Below are positions 1 through 11,475 of a DNA stretch of 64,000 nt, in pieces; position 1 is the stretch's first letter, and each line of letters opens with the position of its first letter. The translations under genes and the position numbers were made by a program. Location of the stretch: positions 23,823,886 through 23,887,885 of the forward strand of contig NC_052143.2 in NCBI RefSeq assembly GCF_016086655.4, written 5' to 3'. Origin of the DNA: Lepeophtheirus salmonis (taxonomy: Eukaryota > Arthropoda > Copepoda > Siphonostomatoida > Caligidae). The notes beneath the pieces were generated by a model, which saw only the letters and a list, made by a program, of their open reading frames with translations, ran no database searches and had not been told where the DNA came from.

Positions 1-745
1 ATTTTGTGAAAAAAAGGGAAGTCTAATAATAATGGCAAAAAGGGAGAAGATTTGCGTGTGCAAGTTAATCAGTGAACCCACTATTATTGCTTCTAAATTT
101 ATCATTCCTATCAGTTCATTTTATAATCTATTATAACAAATGAAGGAACCATCTTCATTAAAAAAAAAAAAATAAAAGAAGATATGCATTTTTGTTTTAT
201 TTCATGCTTCCCTCCTAAATTATTATTAAAATATAATTTTGTTTTTCAATCATATCAAACTTCAATTTAACTTTCCGAAAATGATAAAATTGCATGGAAT
301 ATTATTAAATATGAAACCATAGTTTTGTACATATTTTGTTTTTCCTTTGTTCTAATTCCAACTTAATTATCCCTTTCTCACTTATTTCTACAGATAATTA
401 AGTATTATTTTCTAATATATGTATACACAGTAATTCTGAGTTTGTAATTAGTTTTCTTTTCTAAGGCCTTAAAAATGATACTCGTTGAGAAATTAAGTAA
501 CATTGGAAAAAGTGAAATCAATATTAATTTCAAAAATATTATAAGAGATATATATTTTAGTCTTGGGGTTTCAGAAGAAGAGGAAGTATTGATTTGATGA
601 TGGTTAAATTTAAATTAGAAAATTAAATTTGATGTAGTCGATGAAATAAAATCTAATCATTGGATCCATTTAAAATAAATAAATTGTTCAATCATACAAA
701 TACAAATAAATTAACCTAAAAATGATAAGTCATTCGGAAATTAAT
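1..745. other. No gene seen
   Basis: AT-rich sequence with short A and T runs. I see no open frame with recognisable content, no RNA gene and no clear repeat. Its right part would be the 3' untranslated side of the possible minus-strand exon at 746-900, but no AATAAA signal is apparent there. Confidence 0.5.
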
Positions 746-900
746 CTAACGGATTGTTTTTACACGAACGGTTAAAACTTGATTAATTTGCACACTATAG
801 TATCCTCCAACTGTAATGGCAGCGTAACAATGTTCTTGGAATATTTCAGCTTGTTCTATATAGAGCTCGTTTCCAAGATGAGTCACTTCGCTCGCTCCGA
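746..900 (-). CDS. Possible terminal coding exon, unknown gene
   Basis: On the minus strand an AG acceptor at 901-902, preceded by AAAATATTT, opens a frame of 50 codons that ends with TAG at 746-748. The peptide (for example NELYIEQAEIFQEHCYAAI) has a protein-like composition, unlike the low-complexity frames around it, and this patch is richer in G and C than its surroundings. A consensus donor, CCAG followed by GTAAGC, lies only 33 bases upstream. That is too short for a usual intron, and the frame before it is closed by a stop, so the upstream structure is unclear. I do not recognise the family. It may be a real last exon of a gene lying to the right, a pseudogene piece, or chance. Confidence 0.25.
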
Positions 901-1840
901 CTAAATATTTTCATTGTCTTGAATTTTGCTTACCTGGATAAAATATTTTAGAAGGAAGAGCCGATTACAGAGGCTTACATCTGTGCAACATAAAACGTAT
1001 ATCTCTGGCTTAATGCACTTTAGCTAAAGTAAGACCTTTTTGAGTACTTTTTGCTGCTGTTTGTAAACTTATGGGGCATTTATAATTGAGAACGGATTCG
1101 TGATCATTACTTTAGGATATAATTAATGGTAGATTATGATTAAAAAAGCTTATAGTTTGTATAATTGTGTATTATATTTATGTCTTTAACCCCAATAAAA
1201 AATAGTTATTTTAGAAGAAAAAAAGATGGGAAATGTGTGTACAAAGATCTAGGATGTCATCTTTCATATCTTACATCAAGTCTACATCGTTTCCACACTG
1301 TTCAGTATCAGTTCAGAGAATAAAATTTACATTCATTTCTGAGAATTTATATACCAATCCTATATGATAAAAACTAGTTTATTCTCTTGAAAAATGTTAG
1401 ATAAACGAAATATTGAAATAATTTTTGATGAGATGCATAATTTTTTGAAATATTAAATCAGAACAGAGTGTACATGAGAAGGTAGTATAAATTTTGTATA
1501 AACATTAGCATAAATATACATAGAAATTTTTATGAATTTACTCTCTTGCGGAAAATAGAGACAAAGTTTATTCATTTTAATTTATTGCAATGCTGTCTAA
1601 TTTATTCAAATTTATTGAACCGTAGGAAGAATTTTTTGTTGATGTTAATATAATTAGTGTAGTATAAGAAAATTCATTATTTCCCCCAATAAACGTCTTT
1701 AGTAATGTGTATCTCGCGTTGTATAAGTTCAATGGGGTTACGTTAGATGGCGCTATAAAGATATAATTTCGTAGTAAATACTTTTCAGACAGTTCTGCGA
1801 TTGTTTGAGAGCGCGTCGAAGATGAATATAAGTAAAGTTT
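901..1840. other. No gene seen
   Basis: AT-rich intergenic sequence. There is a G/C-richer patch near 950-1030 in front of the possible exon on the minus strand, but its frames are closed. Around 1700-1800 the sequence may belong to the 5' untranslated part of the mariner relic that follows; no terminal repeat could be defined. Confidence 0.4.
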
Positions 1841-1844
1841 AAAT

Positions 1845-2045
1845 ACGTCATATATTACAGTTTTTCTTCGATAAAAGGCGAAAATGTAAGCCAGGCGGCT
1901 AAAAATATGAATAATATCTATGGTCCTGTTGCTGTATCAGACAATCACGTACAATTTTGGTATCGTCGATTCCGTTCTGTTAATTTTTATGTCAAAGATG
2001 CACCACGCCCTGGAAGACCAATTATTTAAAATTTTGATAAATTGA
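1845..2045 (+). pseudogene. Mariner transposase relic, N-terminal HTH domain
   Basis: This fragment codes for the first DNA-binding domain of a mariner (DD34D) transposase, the part that binds the terminal repeats. Read in pieces it gives the family pattern ILQFFFDK, then GENVSQAAKN, then IYG, then VQFWYRRFRS, then VKDAPRPGRP, all standard landmarks of the mariner helix-turn-helix region. One frameshift lies near 1877-1880 between FFDK and GENVS, and a TAA at 2027-2029 ends the frame just after the GRP motif. The catalytic DDE part is not present downstream, where the sequence becomes simple AT. It is a dead, truncated copy. The family assignment rests on motif recognition only, but the run of matching landmarks is long. 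Confidence 0.8.
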
Positions 2046-2559
2046 CGATCTTGTAAGAACTGTTTGGATTGCCATGGTTATAAGCATTAATGGAAACAAA
2101 AAAAAATTGAAAATAATGGATTTCTTTTTTTCAACAACTTATATATGTTGAATAGGTAAAGTATTAATTTTTCAATAAGTAAAACCTTCACAAAATAATA
2201 CATATCTAGGTACTTTATTTGTAAAATATACATATACCAATAGTGAAGATTCCCTATCAAACAATCCTGATTTCTATGAGAACAAAAATATTTTAAGGCT
2301 TTCTTCATATAAATATGATGGATTAGTAAATATTGGAAAGCTTTTGATAAAAGTATGAGCTAAAATTATGTGTATTTTCATCATTCACTGTTTGATTGAG
2401 GAGTCAATAACTTAGAATCTGAATACTGCGAATATTTCATATTACATTAAACAGAAAAAAACAAGTATCTCAAGGTTCGAACAATTTTTTTCCATTAAGA
2501 GCGCTTCAACTTATTTTATAAATAAAATACAAAAGTTTTGCATTCGAAAAGTTATCTCA

Positions 2560-3022
2560 GAGCTTTTCTACGTCGCTGACTTATTGGTGTAGACTAATTA
2601 CTTTACGTGACCACAAAGAAAATAATCAACAGGAGTTAAATCGTACGATCGAGGCATGGCAATTAACTGTTCAATTTTTCGAAATAACGCGCTCATCAAA
2701 TTTGCTTAGCAACAAATCGATTGTAACGTTTCCTGTGTGACAAGTGGCACTGGGGGACAAAAAAACAACAAAAAAAACGTTATCATTGTAAGATAGTGAT
2801 TTGTATTTACGGTAACGTGGCTATTATCACCATCAACGAAAAAAACAAAAAAAAAAACTGGTTTAATAGTACCTCCAGCATGAAGTTCACACCAAATACT
2901 ATTTTTTTCTTAATTTCAATGTGTCTTAGAACCACTTTTAGATTGCTGCTTGACCAATAATACATATTTTGCTTATTAACAAAGCCATTGAGCCAAAAAT
3001 GAGCTTCATCACTGAAGATAAT
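2560..3022 (-). pseudogene. Tc1/mariner-superfamily (DDE_3) transposase relic
   Basis: On the minus strand, reading from about 3020 leftwards, the piece FSDEAHFWLNGFVNKQNMYY appears, the segment around the first catalytic aspartate in an insect-type DDE_3 transposase. Further left come ATCHTGNVTIDLL, then KFDERVIS, then SYDLTPVDYFLCGHVK, which are the middle and last catalytic regions of the same family (usual form: RSPDLTPLDFFLWG). Stops and frameshifts separate the pieces, and short A-rich insertions (about 2755-2780 and 2840-2860) interrupt them. The N-terminal DNA-binding domain is not recognisable. It differs in sequence from the mariner relic just to the left, so it is an independent insertion. 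It is dead. Confidence 0.75.
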
Positions 3023-3549
3023 TTAGTGATGAAAATCAGCATGAGCATTGAATGGTTATTTTGATTATACATTTAGATAATGTGAAATCGCTGATCAAGT
3101 GTATATCGCTCTAGGATGAAATGTATACTAATGAAGTTTCTAAATGTCGAAGAAAGAAAATAAATATACCATTCCCGTTAGGGAAAAAATAGAAGCGTTC
3201 CTATATGGAGAAATAATTAGATGAAGAAAATTGTGATAATATATTTTTAAATGGTTAGTAGTATATCTGTTGATCAACCCCTGGCGACTCGTGAATGCTA
3301 GAGATGACTATTGGGTTAATTAGACTCCTTTTTTTTCTTTCAATTATATGTATTTAAATTCACGTACTGAAATTTATATGTCCAGCAGAAAAGGTTTAAC
3401 AGTTATAATTATGAATACCCAAAATTATACCATCCCTATATTGATCATCTAATATAATTACAATCATTGCATCATAATTATAATCAAAAGTATTGTATAT
3501 ACCGTACTTCATCTCATTTTTGGATTTAGAATTTGTACAAAACATATAG

Positions 3550-4712
3550 CGGGCATTGAATAAGTCTTGCGCCACCTTCCATACTCTACTTCATTTCAAT
3601 ATGAATGAAGAAAAATAACCTCAAACATATGAGGTTTACTGGAAAAGTCCGTGAAAAGTCTGAGAGATCGAACGACTGGTGCTTTTCGAGGTAATGTTTT
3701 GTTGGTAGCATTTCTTGGAAGAACTCACACCAATTTATAGCCAGATCGTTCCATTTCTTTCTATTTCCATTCCTTATTCACCGAGGAATTGAGGTGGGCA
3801 ATGTGGTTGAGGTGGATTCTATAATCCAACGGCTTAAAGTCTTGGCTCTGGGGTGGCCATAAGTTTATTATGAATACTCCTCCACGCCCCATACAGAATT
3901 CTTGATGCTTTTGAGTAGTGATTGGACGATTAATCGGAATCGGAGAATCGGAAGTTTGTCTGGAATCGGGAAAACAATGTTTAATTTTGGATTTTGAATC
4001 CTATTTATTACTGGTTTTGAACAATTTATTACTTTTCTAGGTTATGAAAAAAAAACATCAATTTTAAATGTTAAATTGTATATTTCAAATTTTTTTCCAA
4101 AAAATTTAACTTCTCAATTTAAAATTTTTTTTTTTCCAAAAAACCAGCCTCCTTAAAATATAATCCTATGACCGTTTTTGATAGCAAAATGTTATTTTTT
4201 AACTATGATCTAAAATTAAAAAATTGTAATTGGTATCGGGTATTTTTTTGGAATTGTCCTGTCATTACTTTTGGGTCAAGAATGGCCTTTCCTTTAACCT
4301 CTTTGTCTTCTTTTAGCAGCATTGACCACTTTTGGTGCAGTAGATTGGTGTAAATACTTATTTTTGTAAATTGGGTTGTCCTTAGTTAGTTATACGAGTC
4401 TACCGATTGAAGGACAATCCTTGAGGACGGAACTATCTTCCAAGAGATTTCAAATGCGTAGATGGTTTTGCGATCTACGCATAGTTGGTTGATAATGTCC
4501 GAAGTGTCATGGCCGCCGTGGATCAAAGTTTCAATCTTCAACCTTTCTATTTCTATCTTTGTACAAAATTAAGATATATTTGTTTGAAATATCTAGCTTG
4601 AATGATAGCAACAACACCTTTTCATTAATATGTCCAAACCTTATTATTGAATCTATTTACACCTCTTCAAAATAGAGTTAAAGTGGTAATGCAAGACTTA
4701 TTCACTACCCCG
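3550..4712 (-). mobile_element. Decayed Tc1/mariner element with terminal inverted repeats
   Basis: The ends form an inverted repeat: the left end at 3550 reads CGGG followed by GAATAAGTCTTGC, and the right end at 4712 gives CGGG, then GAATAAGTCTTGC, on the minus strand; similarity continues with gaps for about 50 bases (ACTCTA and ATTTTGAAG-like pieces inside). Between them lies about 1.16 kb, a normal size for a Tc1/mariner element. On the minus strand at about 4560-4400 a helix-turn-helix of the family can be read: ERLKIETLIHGGHDTSDIIN, then LCVDRKTIYAF. The catalytic part (about 3700-3950) is too eroded to read. The target duplication is probably TA but is not clean. The element is old and inactive. 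Confidence 0.7.
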
Positions 4713-5725
4713 TTATACAATACATACAGTACGTTCAAATATTTATCCTTTTGTGTGGGTATTGTTCGATTCATACATGTAATATGGGTTTTTTATGGTA
4801 GTAGAAATGTTGCATTTAATATGTAATGTCTAAAAAAAACCTCCCCGAGGGAATAAAATATATGTATAACATATAAAATAGACAAATTATGTGAATATAA
4901 GTTTTCCAGTATCTTTTATTAATGGTAAGAGCGGGATCCTCACTCTACGTATTCCCCCCTCCCCAAATGGTTTGTATTTACAAGAGTTGTATCATAAATA
5001 TTAAAATGTAGTAAAATAAGTATTTTATATCCAAAGAAAGAAATTGCAATAAAACGAAAAAAAAAACTCATACCATTTGATTATTTTATGAAATACATAA
5101 TTTAAATGTATAGATGAAAACTCATCAAATCACAGACTAAAGAAATTTCATCCTAATATTCCTAAAAGGTAGTTAATCTTTCCTGATATCATATCTTTTT
5201 GTGTCATTGCATGCTTGTTGGGTAAAGGGCTTGGAGGTAATAACTAAATATATTTCCTATATCTCAATTTAGCCAAAGTGGGAAAAATTCATCATAAGGG
5301 AAGTATCAAATGCTTGCTCACAAGTCAAGTCAAGTGATGGTATTTAGTATCGCAGGAAACAATCCCAACTTCCTTCCAACCAGTACACAATTTGTAGAGG
5401 GATGGGGGAGGGAGGGGGGAGATACCATTCATCCTACTATGAAAATGGTCAAAAAACAACCCCTTCGACAAAAATACTTAAAATCATCACTCTTATAACA
5501 AGGATCCCTTCATCCAACCGTTTTATATAAATTAAACAATAAATATGGACATTGATTTAAAATCAACATTCCGACTAACTTTCATTAGGAGTTGCCTCAT
5601 GTTGTAGGTTTGTGTATTATTGTATACTGTTTTCAAGCGATTGCCATACCAACCAGCCAAATTCATTTAAACCTGTAGTCTCTTTCTCTATAGTACATGG
5701 ACAGAGAGTATTTTAACACAAAACA
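4713..5725. other. No gene seen
   Basis: Mostly AT-rich sequence. A G-rich purine patch (GGGGGAGGGAGGGGGGAG) lies at about 5402-5421. Short frames here have no recognisable content. Confidence 0.4.
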
Positions 5726-5729
5726 TCCA

Positions 5730-6506
5730 CATTTGAACAAAGCAAGCTGAGACGATGGGAAAGATCAAAGAACATTTTAAATTTTCTCAAAGTGAATTCG
5801 GCATAGTTTTCCTCTTTTCTGATGATTTTTTTTTTTTTAAGTCGATGCCACTTTGAATAAGGAAAACAGTCGTAATACTGTAATGGAACAACCAGACAAT
5901 GTGTCAGCTTCAGTGAGACATTTCTTCGGAACAAAAAAATTCAGAGGCTGAAGTCTGTCCTCCCATTTTTAGTGGAGAGGAAAGAGTGGCTCAGTGCAGA
6001 TGTTTACAATCAAACTGTTAGATAAGAAAGTGCAACATTGGGTCAGAAAAAAATTCAAGGAAAGCTTTGTTTGCACATAAGAAGCAGCTCTAAGTCATCG
6101 CGCCGCTAGGCCTTCCTGAGAGACAACTTTCTGGACTTTTGGGACATCAATATGTGGCCACACATGCTCTCCAGACACAAAATCATCGGACTACTCTATA
6201 TAGGTGTGTCTGGAAGAAAGGTATATGCTACCTCTCACAGGAGTATACTGTCTCTAGAGGCTTCTATCAAGAAGAAGTGGACCAAGCTCGAGTCTGACTA
6301 CGTAGTCAAGTTGTAGAAGATATTTAGGCATCATATTGAGGCATTTATTAGAACTGAGGTCTGACTTAATTAATAAAAGTTGTGGCAATCACTATTTTCA
6401 GACGATTAAAAAAAAATCCTCACAAAACCTCTCATTTGAATTTTACTTTTGAAAAATTGAAAATAATAAAATTTGTACCACAAGATAAGATTAACCCTGT
6501 ATAACG
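5730..6506 (+). mobile_element. Mariner-like element relic, catalytic half and right end
   Basis: Read in mixed plus-strand frames this is the C-terminal half of a mariner-like transposase. FLDFWDINMWPH (about 6130-6160) matches the usual NFWDKDMWPP landmark, followed by a degraded SPDLNPLDYS region, then VYATSHRSILSLEASIKKKW and YVVKL..IFRHHIEAFIR, the family's usual C-terminal helix region. Upstream, SVSVRHFF-like and VERKEWLSADVYNQ pieces match the relic at 9.77-10.61 kb. The right end at about 6455-6506 (AATAATAAAATTTGTACCAC, then AAGATTAACCCTG) matches the inverted ends of that second copy, which defines it as the terminal repeat. The left half with the DNA-binding domain is missing. Several frameshifts and stops are present; inactive. 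Confidence 0.7.
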
Positions 6507-7131
6507 TGTAAATTTTTGGGGTTGCCTAAAAAACCAGAGTTCATCAACGACATATTTCTTAAATATCTCGGGAGAGAAAACTCTGCACCGCAATAATCAG
6601 AATGCTTCGCTGACAATCCCTTTGGTTCAAATAATATATCATTAAGCTACCTTTTCTTGATCTACCTTTAAGGAGAAATTTTTATTCATTACACTACCAT
6701 TCATAATGAATCCATGAATGTTTACTTATACAGTCTTATATCTATGTATGAATTATTTTCAGAGTTAAAATTCATTTATAATCTTTTATACATAAAAAAG
6801 ACGTCTTATTACTCAAAAAAGAAAAAAAACAACTCTAACTGGCTAAAAGGGAAGCTTACAAAACATCTTTGTTATTTAAATAAATGTAATCATCTTAGTT
6901 TGATACGCTTCTTGCCTGGTTATTCTTATCTATTATTCTATGTGCACTTATTATTTAATGAATTATTGTACATATATGTAATAGGAACATAAATATAATA
7001 TATACAACCTCAAAAAAAAAAAAAAAAATAATAATAATCAAAATGTTGATTAATTTCTAGCCTTTCATAGCTATAAGTTAACGATATAGAATCATATTTT
7101 ATTATTATTAGAAAGCTGAACTTAATGACAT
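6507..7131. other. No gene seen; poly(A) run
   Basis: AT-rich sequence with a run of about 17 A at 7012-7029 followed by AATAATAATAATC. The run could be the tail of an old retroposed copy on the plus strand, but nothing recognisable lies upstream of it, so this is only a possibility. Confidence 0.35.
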
Positions 7132-7580
7132 TCAACTATTTATAATGAAATTCGCCTTTCTACGTAACTTCGGACACACAGCACCGGAAACTTTGCAGGC
7201 CTTGGCTACCTCGTGCTGATCCATTATTCCCATTGTATGGGCAGTGGACTTCTTCAATCCTCCAAAGAAAAATGCATCTTGGCGCAAGCCTGATGCTCGA
7301 TCCTCCCTCAGAGATAGAAAACGCATGGGTTCATATCCAGGCTGTTTGCAGGCCGAAAATCCGGGTTCCAAAACTTTTTTTGTGGCTAAGACATCTTGCA
7401 CCTTTTTAGCCTTGTTTTTAGCGTATTTTAACAAATTTAAATATCTTCCTTGGGCAAGCCCAATCCATCCATCTAGAGAATGTAAATCAAAAGTACAAAA
7501 CCAGAAAAAATACAATGGCAAACCGAGATGTACACGAGGTTGCATGGGTCTGCCAATGCTTCCGGCGCCGTGTGCTTGAG
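7132..7580 (-). pseudogene. Mariner-like transposase relic, C-terminal half
   Basis: On the minus strand the pieces NKAKKVQDVLATKKV, then FWNPDFRPANSLDMNP, then GRIEHQACAKMHFSLED, then MDQHEVAKACK appear in two alternating frames. They correspond to the last catalytic block (usual form: FWPANSPDLNPCDFYLWG) and the C-terminal tail of a mariner-like transposase. At least two frameshifts and one stop separate them, so the 137-residue open frame that runs across the region is a mosaic of real and shifted sequence and not a working protein. The N-terminal half is absent. The plus-strand open frame over the same bases is a shadow. Base composition is higher in G and C than the surroundings, as usual for transposase coding sequence here. 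Confidence 0.7.
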
Positions 7581-8734
7581 GTTATTAAGAGAGGCAGATC
7601 TCATAATAAATAGTTTTATGTAATTAAATGTAACTTTCAAATAATTAATAAAAATATGGTTCTAGCCCATAGAGTTCGTTCGTTATAAGCCTTTAAAGTT
7701 TTCCCCAATTTATCTGGACCCCTTGTAGAATGCAGGAGATACTGAGTTGGAACTTTTCTCTTTTTCTATAACATAACATAGAAATAAGTGTTTTGAGGGC
7801 CATAAGTAGTTTTTCGAGGATAATTATGTTTGTAATAATGCTCTTACTTTTTAATTTTTTTTTCTGTAGCTGATGTCATTTGTATTGTTAATTAATTTTT
7901 TATCACTTGTTATAAGTTTATCAGAAGAAAAAACCCATTCAGTGCGACAAAATTTGAGATATGGTAATCCTCAGTACAAAGAAGACAGTTGCAACAAGTG
8001 CTTCAAAATTTCCTTGCATATTTATAACTTGGCAAGACTAAGGTAAACCAGCATGGAATAATTCAGTCGAAAACATAAGGTCTTGCAACAGTCACAGATA
8101 TTCCCTAGTAATAAAGTAAAATTCTTCTATTCAGTAAAAAATATTAATATTGATTTTCTATAGATTTTCATCTCACCTAAAAAAAAATGAAAAAAAAAAT
8201 TGCTTTTGTGCACTAATTTTTGTTCACTTGTGTTTTTCTTTAAGAAAATATCAAGTTTTGTTGTAATTTACTTCAATAAGGCTATTGGACATTTTTTTTC
8301 TTTTTTTTTCATTAAACATATTATTCACCACCCTGATAAATTCTCAATTCACGTTGTAATATTAGTATTATGGTTTTAATTTTTGAGTAAATACAACATA
8401 TGTGGCGTTACTCAGCTCAGCCAATCAAGATGTAAACACTGACTAGGATTCTAATAATAAATCTTCCATGTCCAAAGATTGAAAAAATCTTCAAAACTGA
8501 TTTTAATTCAACTTAAAACTGGCATTTTCTGGAGAGAAGTGAGAATTTCTACCAGGACGCTTTCTAATGGAGTGTACCCATCCATTGCCAGTTCAAGAGT
8601 ATAAAAAGTGACCCCCCACCCCCTCCCTGTATTAAGGAAGGAGCTCCAATATTTGAATTTACGTATTTTTTTGTTATTAACGTAACAATATTTTCATTGT
8701 TTCCCCATCCATTGGTTCTAACTTTTGTCGATAA
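7581..8734. other. No gene seen
   Basis: AT-rich sequence with homopolymer runs. No frame, RNA gene or repeat could be supported. Confidence 0.4.
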
Positions 8735-9305
8735 TTTTAAGGCATTTTTGACTCTAATTTCCAGAAAAAAGCTTCAAATTGCGTTATTTCTTTGCTCAAA
8801 CGCCTTTATACATCCTCAAAGTGCTATATTTGATGATTAAAGGATGAATTTCTAATTAAGCTATTACAATATCATTCAAATTATTTTGTCTGCAAAACGT
8901 GATTCCTTGGACTATGATGTGTCCAGAGTTCTATCAGTTGTGAAACTTTACTTACATGTTTTAAAACGGATAGTCCATTTAGGGAAGTTGTCTCAGCGTT
9001 GTATTTATGTTATTTAATAGTGAAAACCAACTTTCAAATAACGATGATCGAACGTTATCTCATAGCTATATTTAATGATTAAAAGACGAATTTGTAATTG
9101 AATAAACGAAATTTGGATTTTTATGGGAAATTTGGTCATTTTAAGCCAATTTTGACTCTAATTTCTAGAAAAAAGCTTCCAATTGCGTAATTTCTTTGCT
9201 CAAACGCCTTTATATGTCCTCAAAGGGCTATATTTAATGATTAAAATACAAATTTCTAATTAAATAGACGTAATTTGGATTTTTATGGAAAATATGGTCA
9301 TTTTC
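8735..9305. repeat. Three imperfect direct repeat copies
   Basis: A block starting GACTCTAATTTC(C/T)AGAAA and running through GCTATATTTAATGATTAAA to TTTGGATTTTTATG occurs as a first copy at about 8749-8860, a partial middle copy at about 9055-9140 and a third at about 9154-9305. The first and third are about 405 bases apart, the second and third about 165. Copies differ by scattered substitutions. No coding content is seen. It may be a decayed tandem or a dispersed repeat family with local duplication. Confidence 0.65.
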
Positions 9306-9767
9306 ATAAATAAATAGTATTTACTTCTTTTGAGTTATTAAGACATTGTGAGAAGTTAATACTTTTTCATCGGGATTTGAACTTTTCTGTAACAATTTGA
9401 ATATCCAATATGCGTATTGAAGGCACATCTCGATGAATAAATTGTAGTTGGAACAGATTTGTAATACAAATTGCATATCTGTACATTTGTATGAACATAT
9501 ATTTTACCATTTTAACACATTATTGTTTCTAAATTGGAGTTGGAGTTTAAATTGGCTTCAAATCGTTTTGAAAATGATTTTTTTTCTATTATATTTATCT
9601 AGCTGCACCTTGCGTGTTCTACATCACCTAAAAAATTTAATTAAAAGAAAATCCAATGGGTAAACCAAATTTTGAATTTTTGAATCTTAGTCAAAGTTTG
9701 ATAATTTGAAACTTTGAACTGAATTAATCCTTATAAGGAACAAACAAATCTAAATTTTATTAATAGA

Positions 9768-10607
9768 TACATAATGAGTGGATCTTATCTAGTGTTACAT
9801 AATTTATTAATTTCAATTTTTCATGAGTAATATTTATAGAGGAGGTCTGTGAGGATATTTTTTTTGCAAAATTATCTGAAATTTCACTGGGCACAATTTC
9901 AATTTATTATGTGAGCCCTCAGCTCTTATAATTGCCTCACTACGAGACCTAAATCCCTTGCAGACCTTGACTATGCAGTCAGCCTCAAGCTTGCTCCACT
10001 CCTTCTTGATGGAAGCCTCTAGAGACTAGACACTCCACTAAGGAGGACCACACACCCTCTCATCCAGACGTGCTTAGATATAGTAGTGCAAGAATTGGGA
10101 AAGTTTTCTCTCAGGTAGGCATGAATCATAGCGGCACAATTTCACGGAGCTCTGTCTTGACTGACAACGAAGTTGTTCCAAGCTTTTGTTTTGTCAAAGG
10201 TAGCACTTTTTTATCCAGAAGTTTGATATAAGCATCTGCATTGAGACACTTCTTCTTCTCCACAAAAATGATAGGGCAAACTTCACCTTCGTTAGCCACT
10301 GGATTTTTTGTTCTGAAGAAATATCTCACGGAAGCTGACATACTGTCTGGATGTTTATTTTTTGATTTAGCAGCGTTTCTACCTATTCATCAACAGTGAA
10401 AAACAGAAAAGAGCAACAATTTGCCAAAATTGTTGTTGGCCTTGAAAAAATTTAGAATCTTCTTTGCACTTTTCAACAGTCTCAACTTGCTCTGTTCAGA
10501 GATATGACGTGTATTTGTCCTCTTCTGTGGTTTTGCACCAATATCATTCCGGATTAAAAATAATAAAATGCATAACCCTAAATAAGATCAACCCAGTATA
10601 TGTACTA
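9768..10607 (-). mobile_element. Mariner-like element, deleted in its 5' half, with both ends
   Basis: The two ends are inverted copies of one sequence: on the left, read on the minus strand, TAGATAAGATCCACTCATTA after a stretch like AAAAATTGAAATTAATAAA; on the right at about 10558-10607, AATAATAAAATGCATAACCC then AAGATCAACCCAGTATA. The same sequence ends the relic at 5.73-6.51 kb. Inside, on the minus strand at 10345-9880, a transposase fragment reads SASVRYFFRTKNPVANEGEV, then VEKKKCLNADAYIKLLDKKV, then (shifted) SLEASIKKEWSKLEADCIVK and CKGFRSRSEAIIRAEGSHN. The first is an internal block, the last the C-terminal tail. The DNA-binding domain is lost, the MWPP block is barely readable, and frames shift. 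At about 840 bases it is a shortened, inactive copy. Confidence 0.75.
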
Positions 10608-11319
10608 ATGTTGATACCTTGTCCGAAACCGATTTTTCCAAATGGGTATGAACAGATTTTTCAGACCGATTTCGATTATATTACTGTCAAATCGCGGTCT
10701 CAAGCGGGGAACCCATCTTCTAGGTCTCATTCTTAGGATAACAACATATCATTTTTAAAGTACCACAAATAAATCAAAGGTATAAAAAGTTTTCTTAAGA
10801 TTATTGTATATAAATTCAATTTGAAGGAATATGATATTTTTCTGGGATAAATTATTTTTCTATTAAAACTTTTAGCACAAAAAGATTTCAAATCTGATTA
10901 TTTTTATTTCATTTATGTATAATTTACTATTTCATTTTAAAGATATATCAACTATTTGTGTTCTTCAACTACGATTGATTGATTAAACAAATAAAAAAAC
11001 AACTCTTGGTTTTTAAATCTAACTATAGGGCTTTGTTTTTTCACCATGAATATCTTAATAGTTTTTTCGAATCAAATCAGATTTTTGGCATAATTGATTT
11101 AAAATTTTTAAATCAGAAGTCCGCACGATTCTTTTTTCAGATGCAGAATTTAATATTAATTTAGTAAAAGTGTTAATATTTTATGTAAAATAATTTTCTT
11201 ATGAAAAAAATGCAATCTAAAGTTACAAAGTCCTCTTTTGCAAATATTAATTTTCGGATAGAAGAAGCGGTGTCCAATAATTTGAGTCTGGAGATTTTTT
11301 CTTGAACCTTTTGGCCTTA
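10608..11319. other. No gene seen
   Basis: At about 10617-10700 there is a stretch rich in ACCGATTT and CGATT words that resembles the repeat block at 12.5-12.7 kb. The rest is AT-rich without recognisable content. Confidence 0.35.
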
Positions 11320-11475
11320 TAATAATTCACTTTAAAGCAGTTTTTTCTCAAGGATATTTCGCCTTAATATATAAATAACTCAGGCTGATACGCCGTTATT
11401 GTTTATTTTTGGTTGAAATTGATGTTCCAATTGAATTTTTGAAATCAAAATATGTATATGTGTTAATTTATAATT
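11320..11475 (+). repeat. Dispersed repeat, copy 1 of 3
   Basis: Contains TTTAAAGC, then ATTTCGCCTTAATATATAAA, then TTTTTGGTTGAAATTGATGT, then ATCAAAATATGTAT. The same order of words occurs at 19.27-19.45 kb on this strand and, in part, at 19.95-20.10 kb on the other strand. Non-coding; nature unknown. Confidence 0.5.

Noticed and set aside
7244..7579. Plus-strand open frame of 111 codons as a gene
   Set aside because: The opposite strand carries mariner transposase motifs in two frames over the same bases, so this frame is a shadow.
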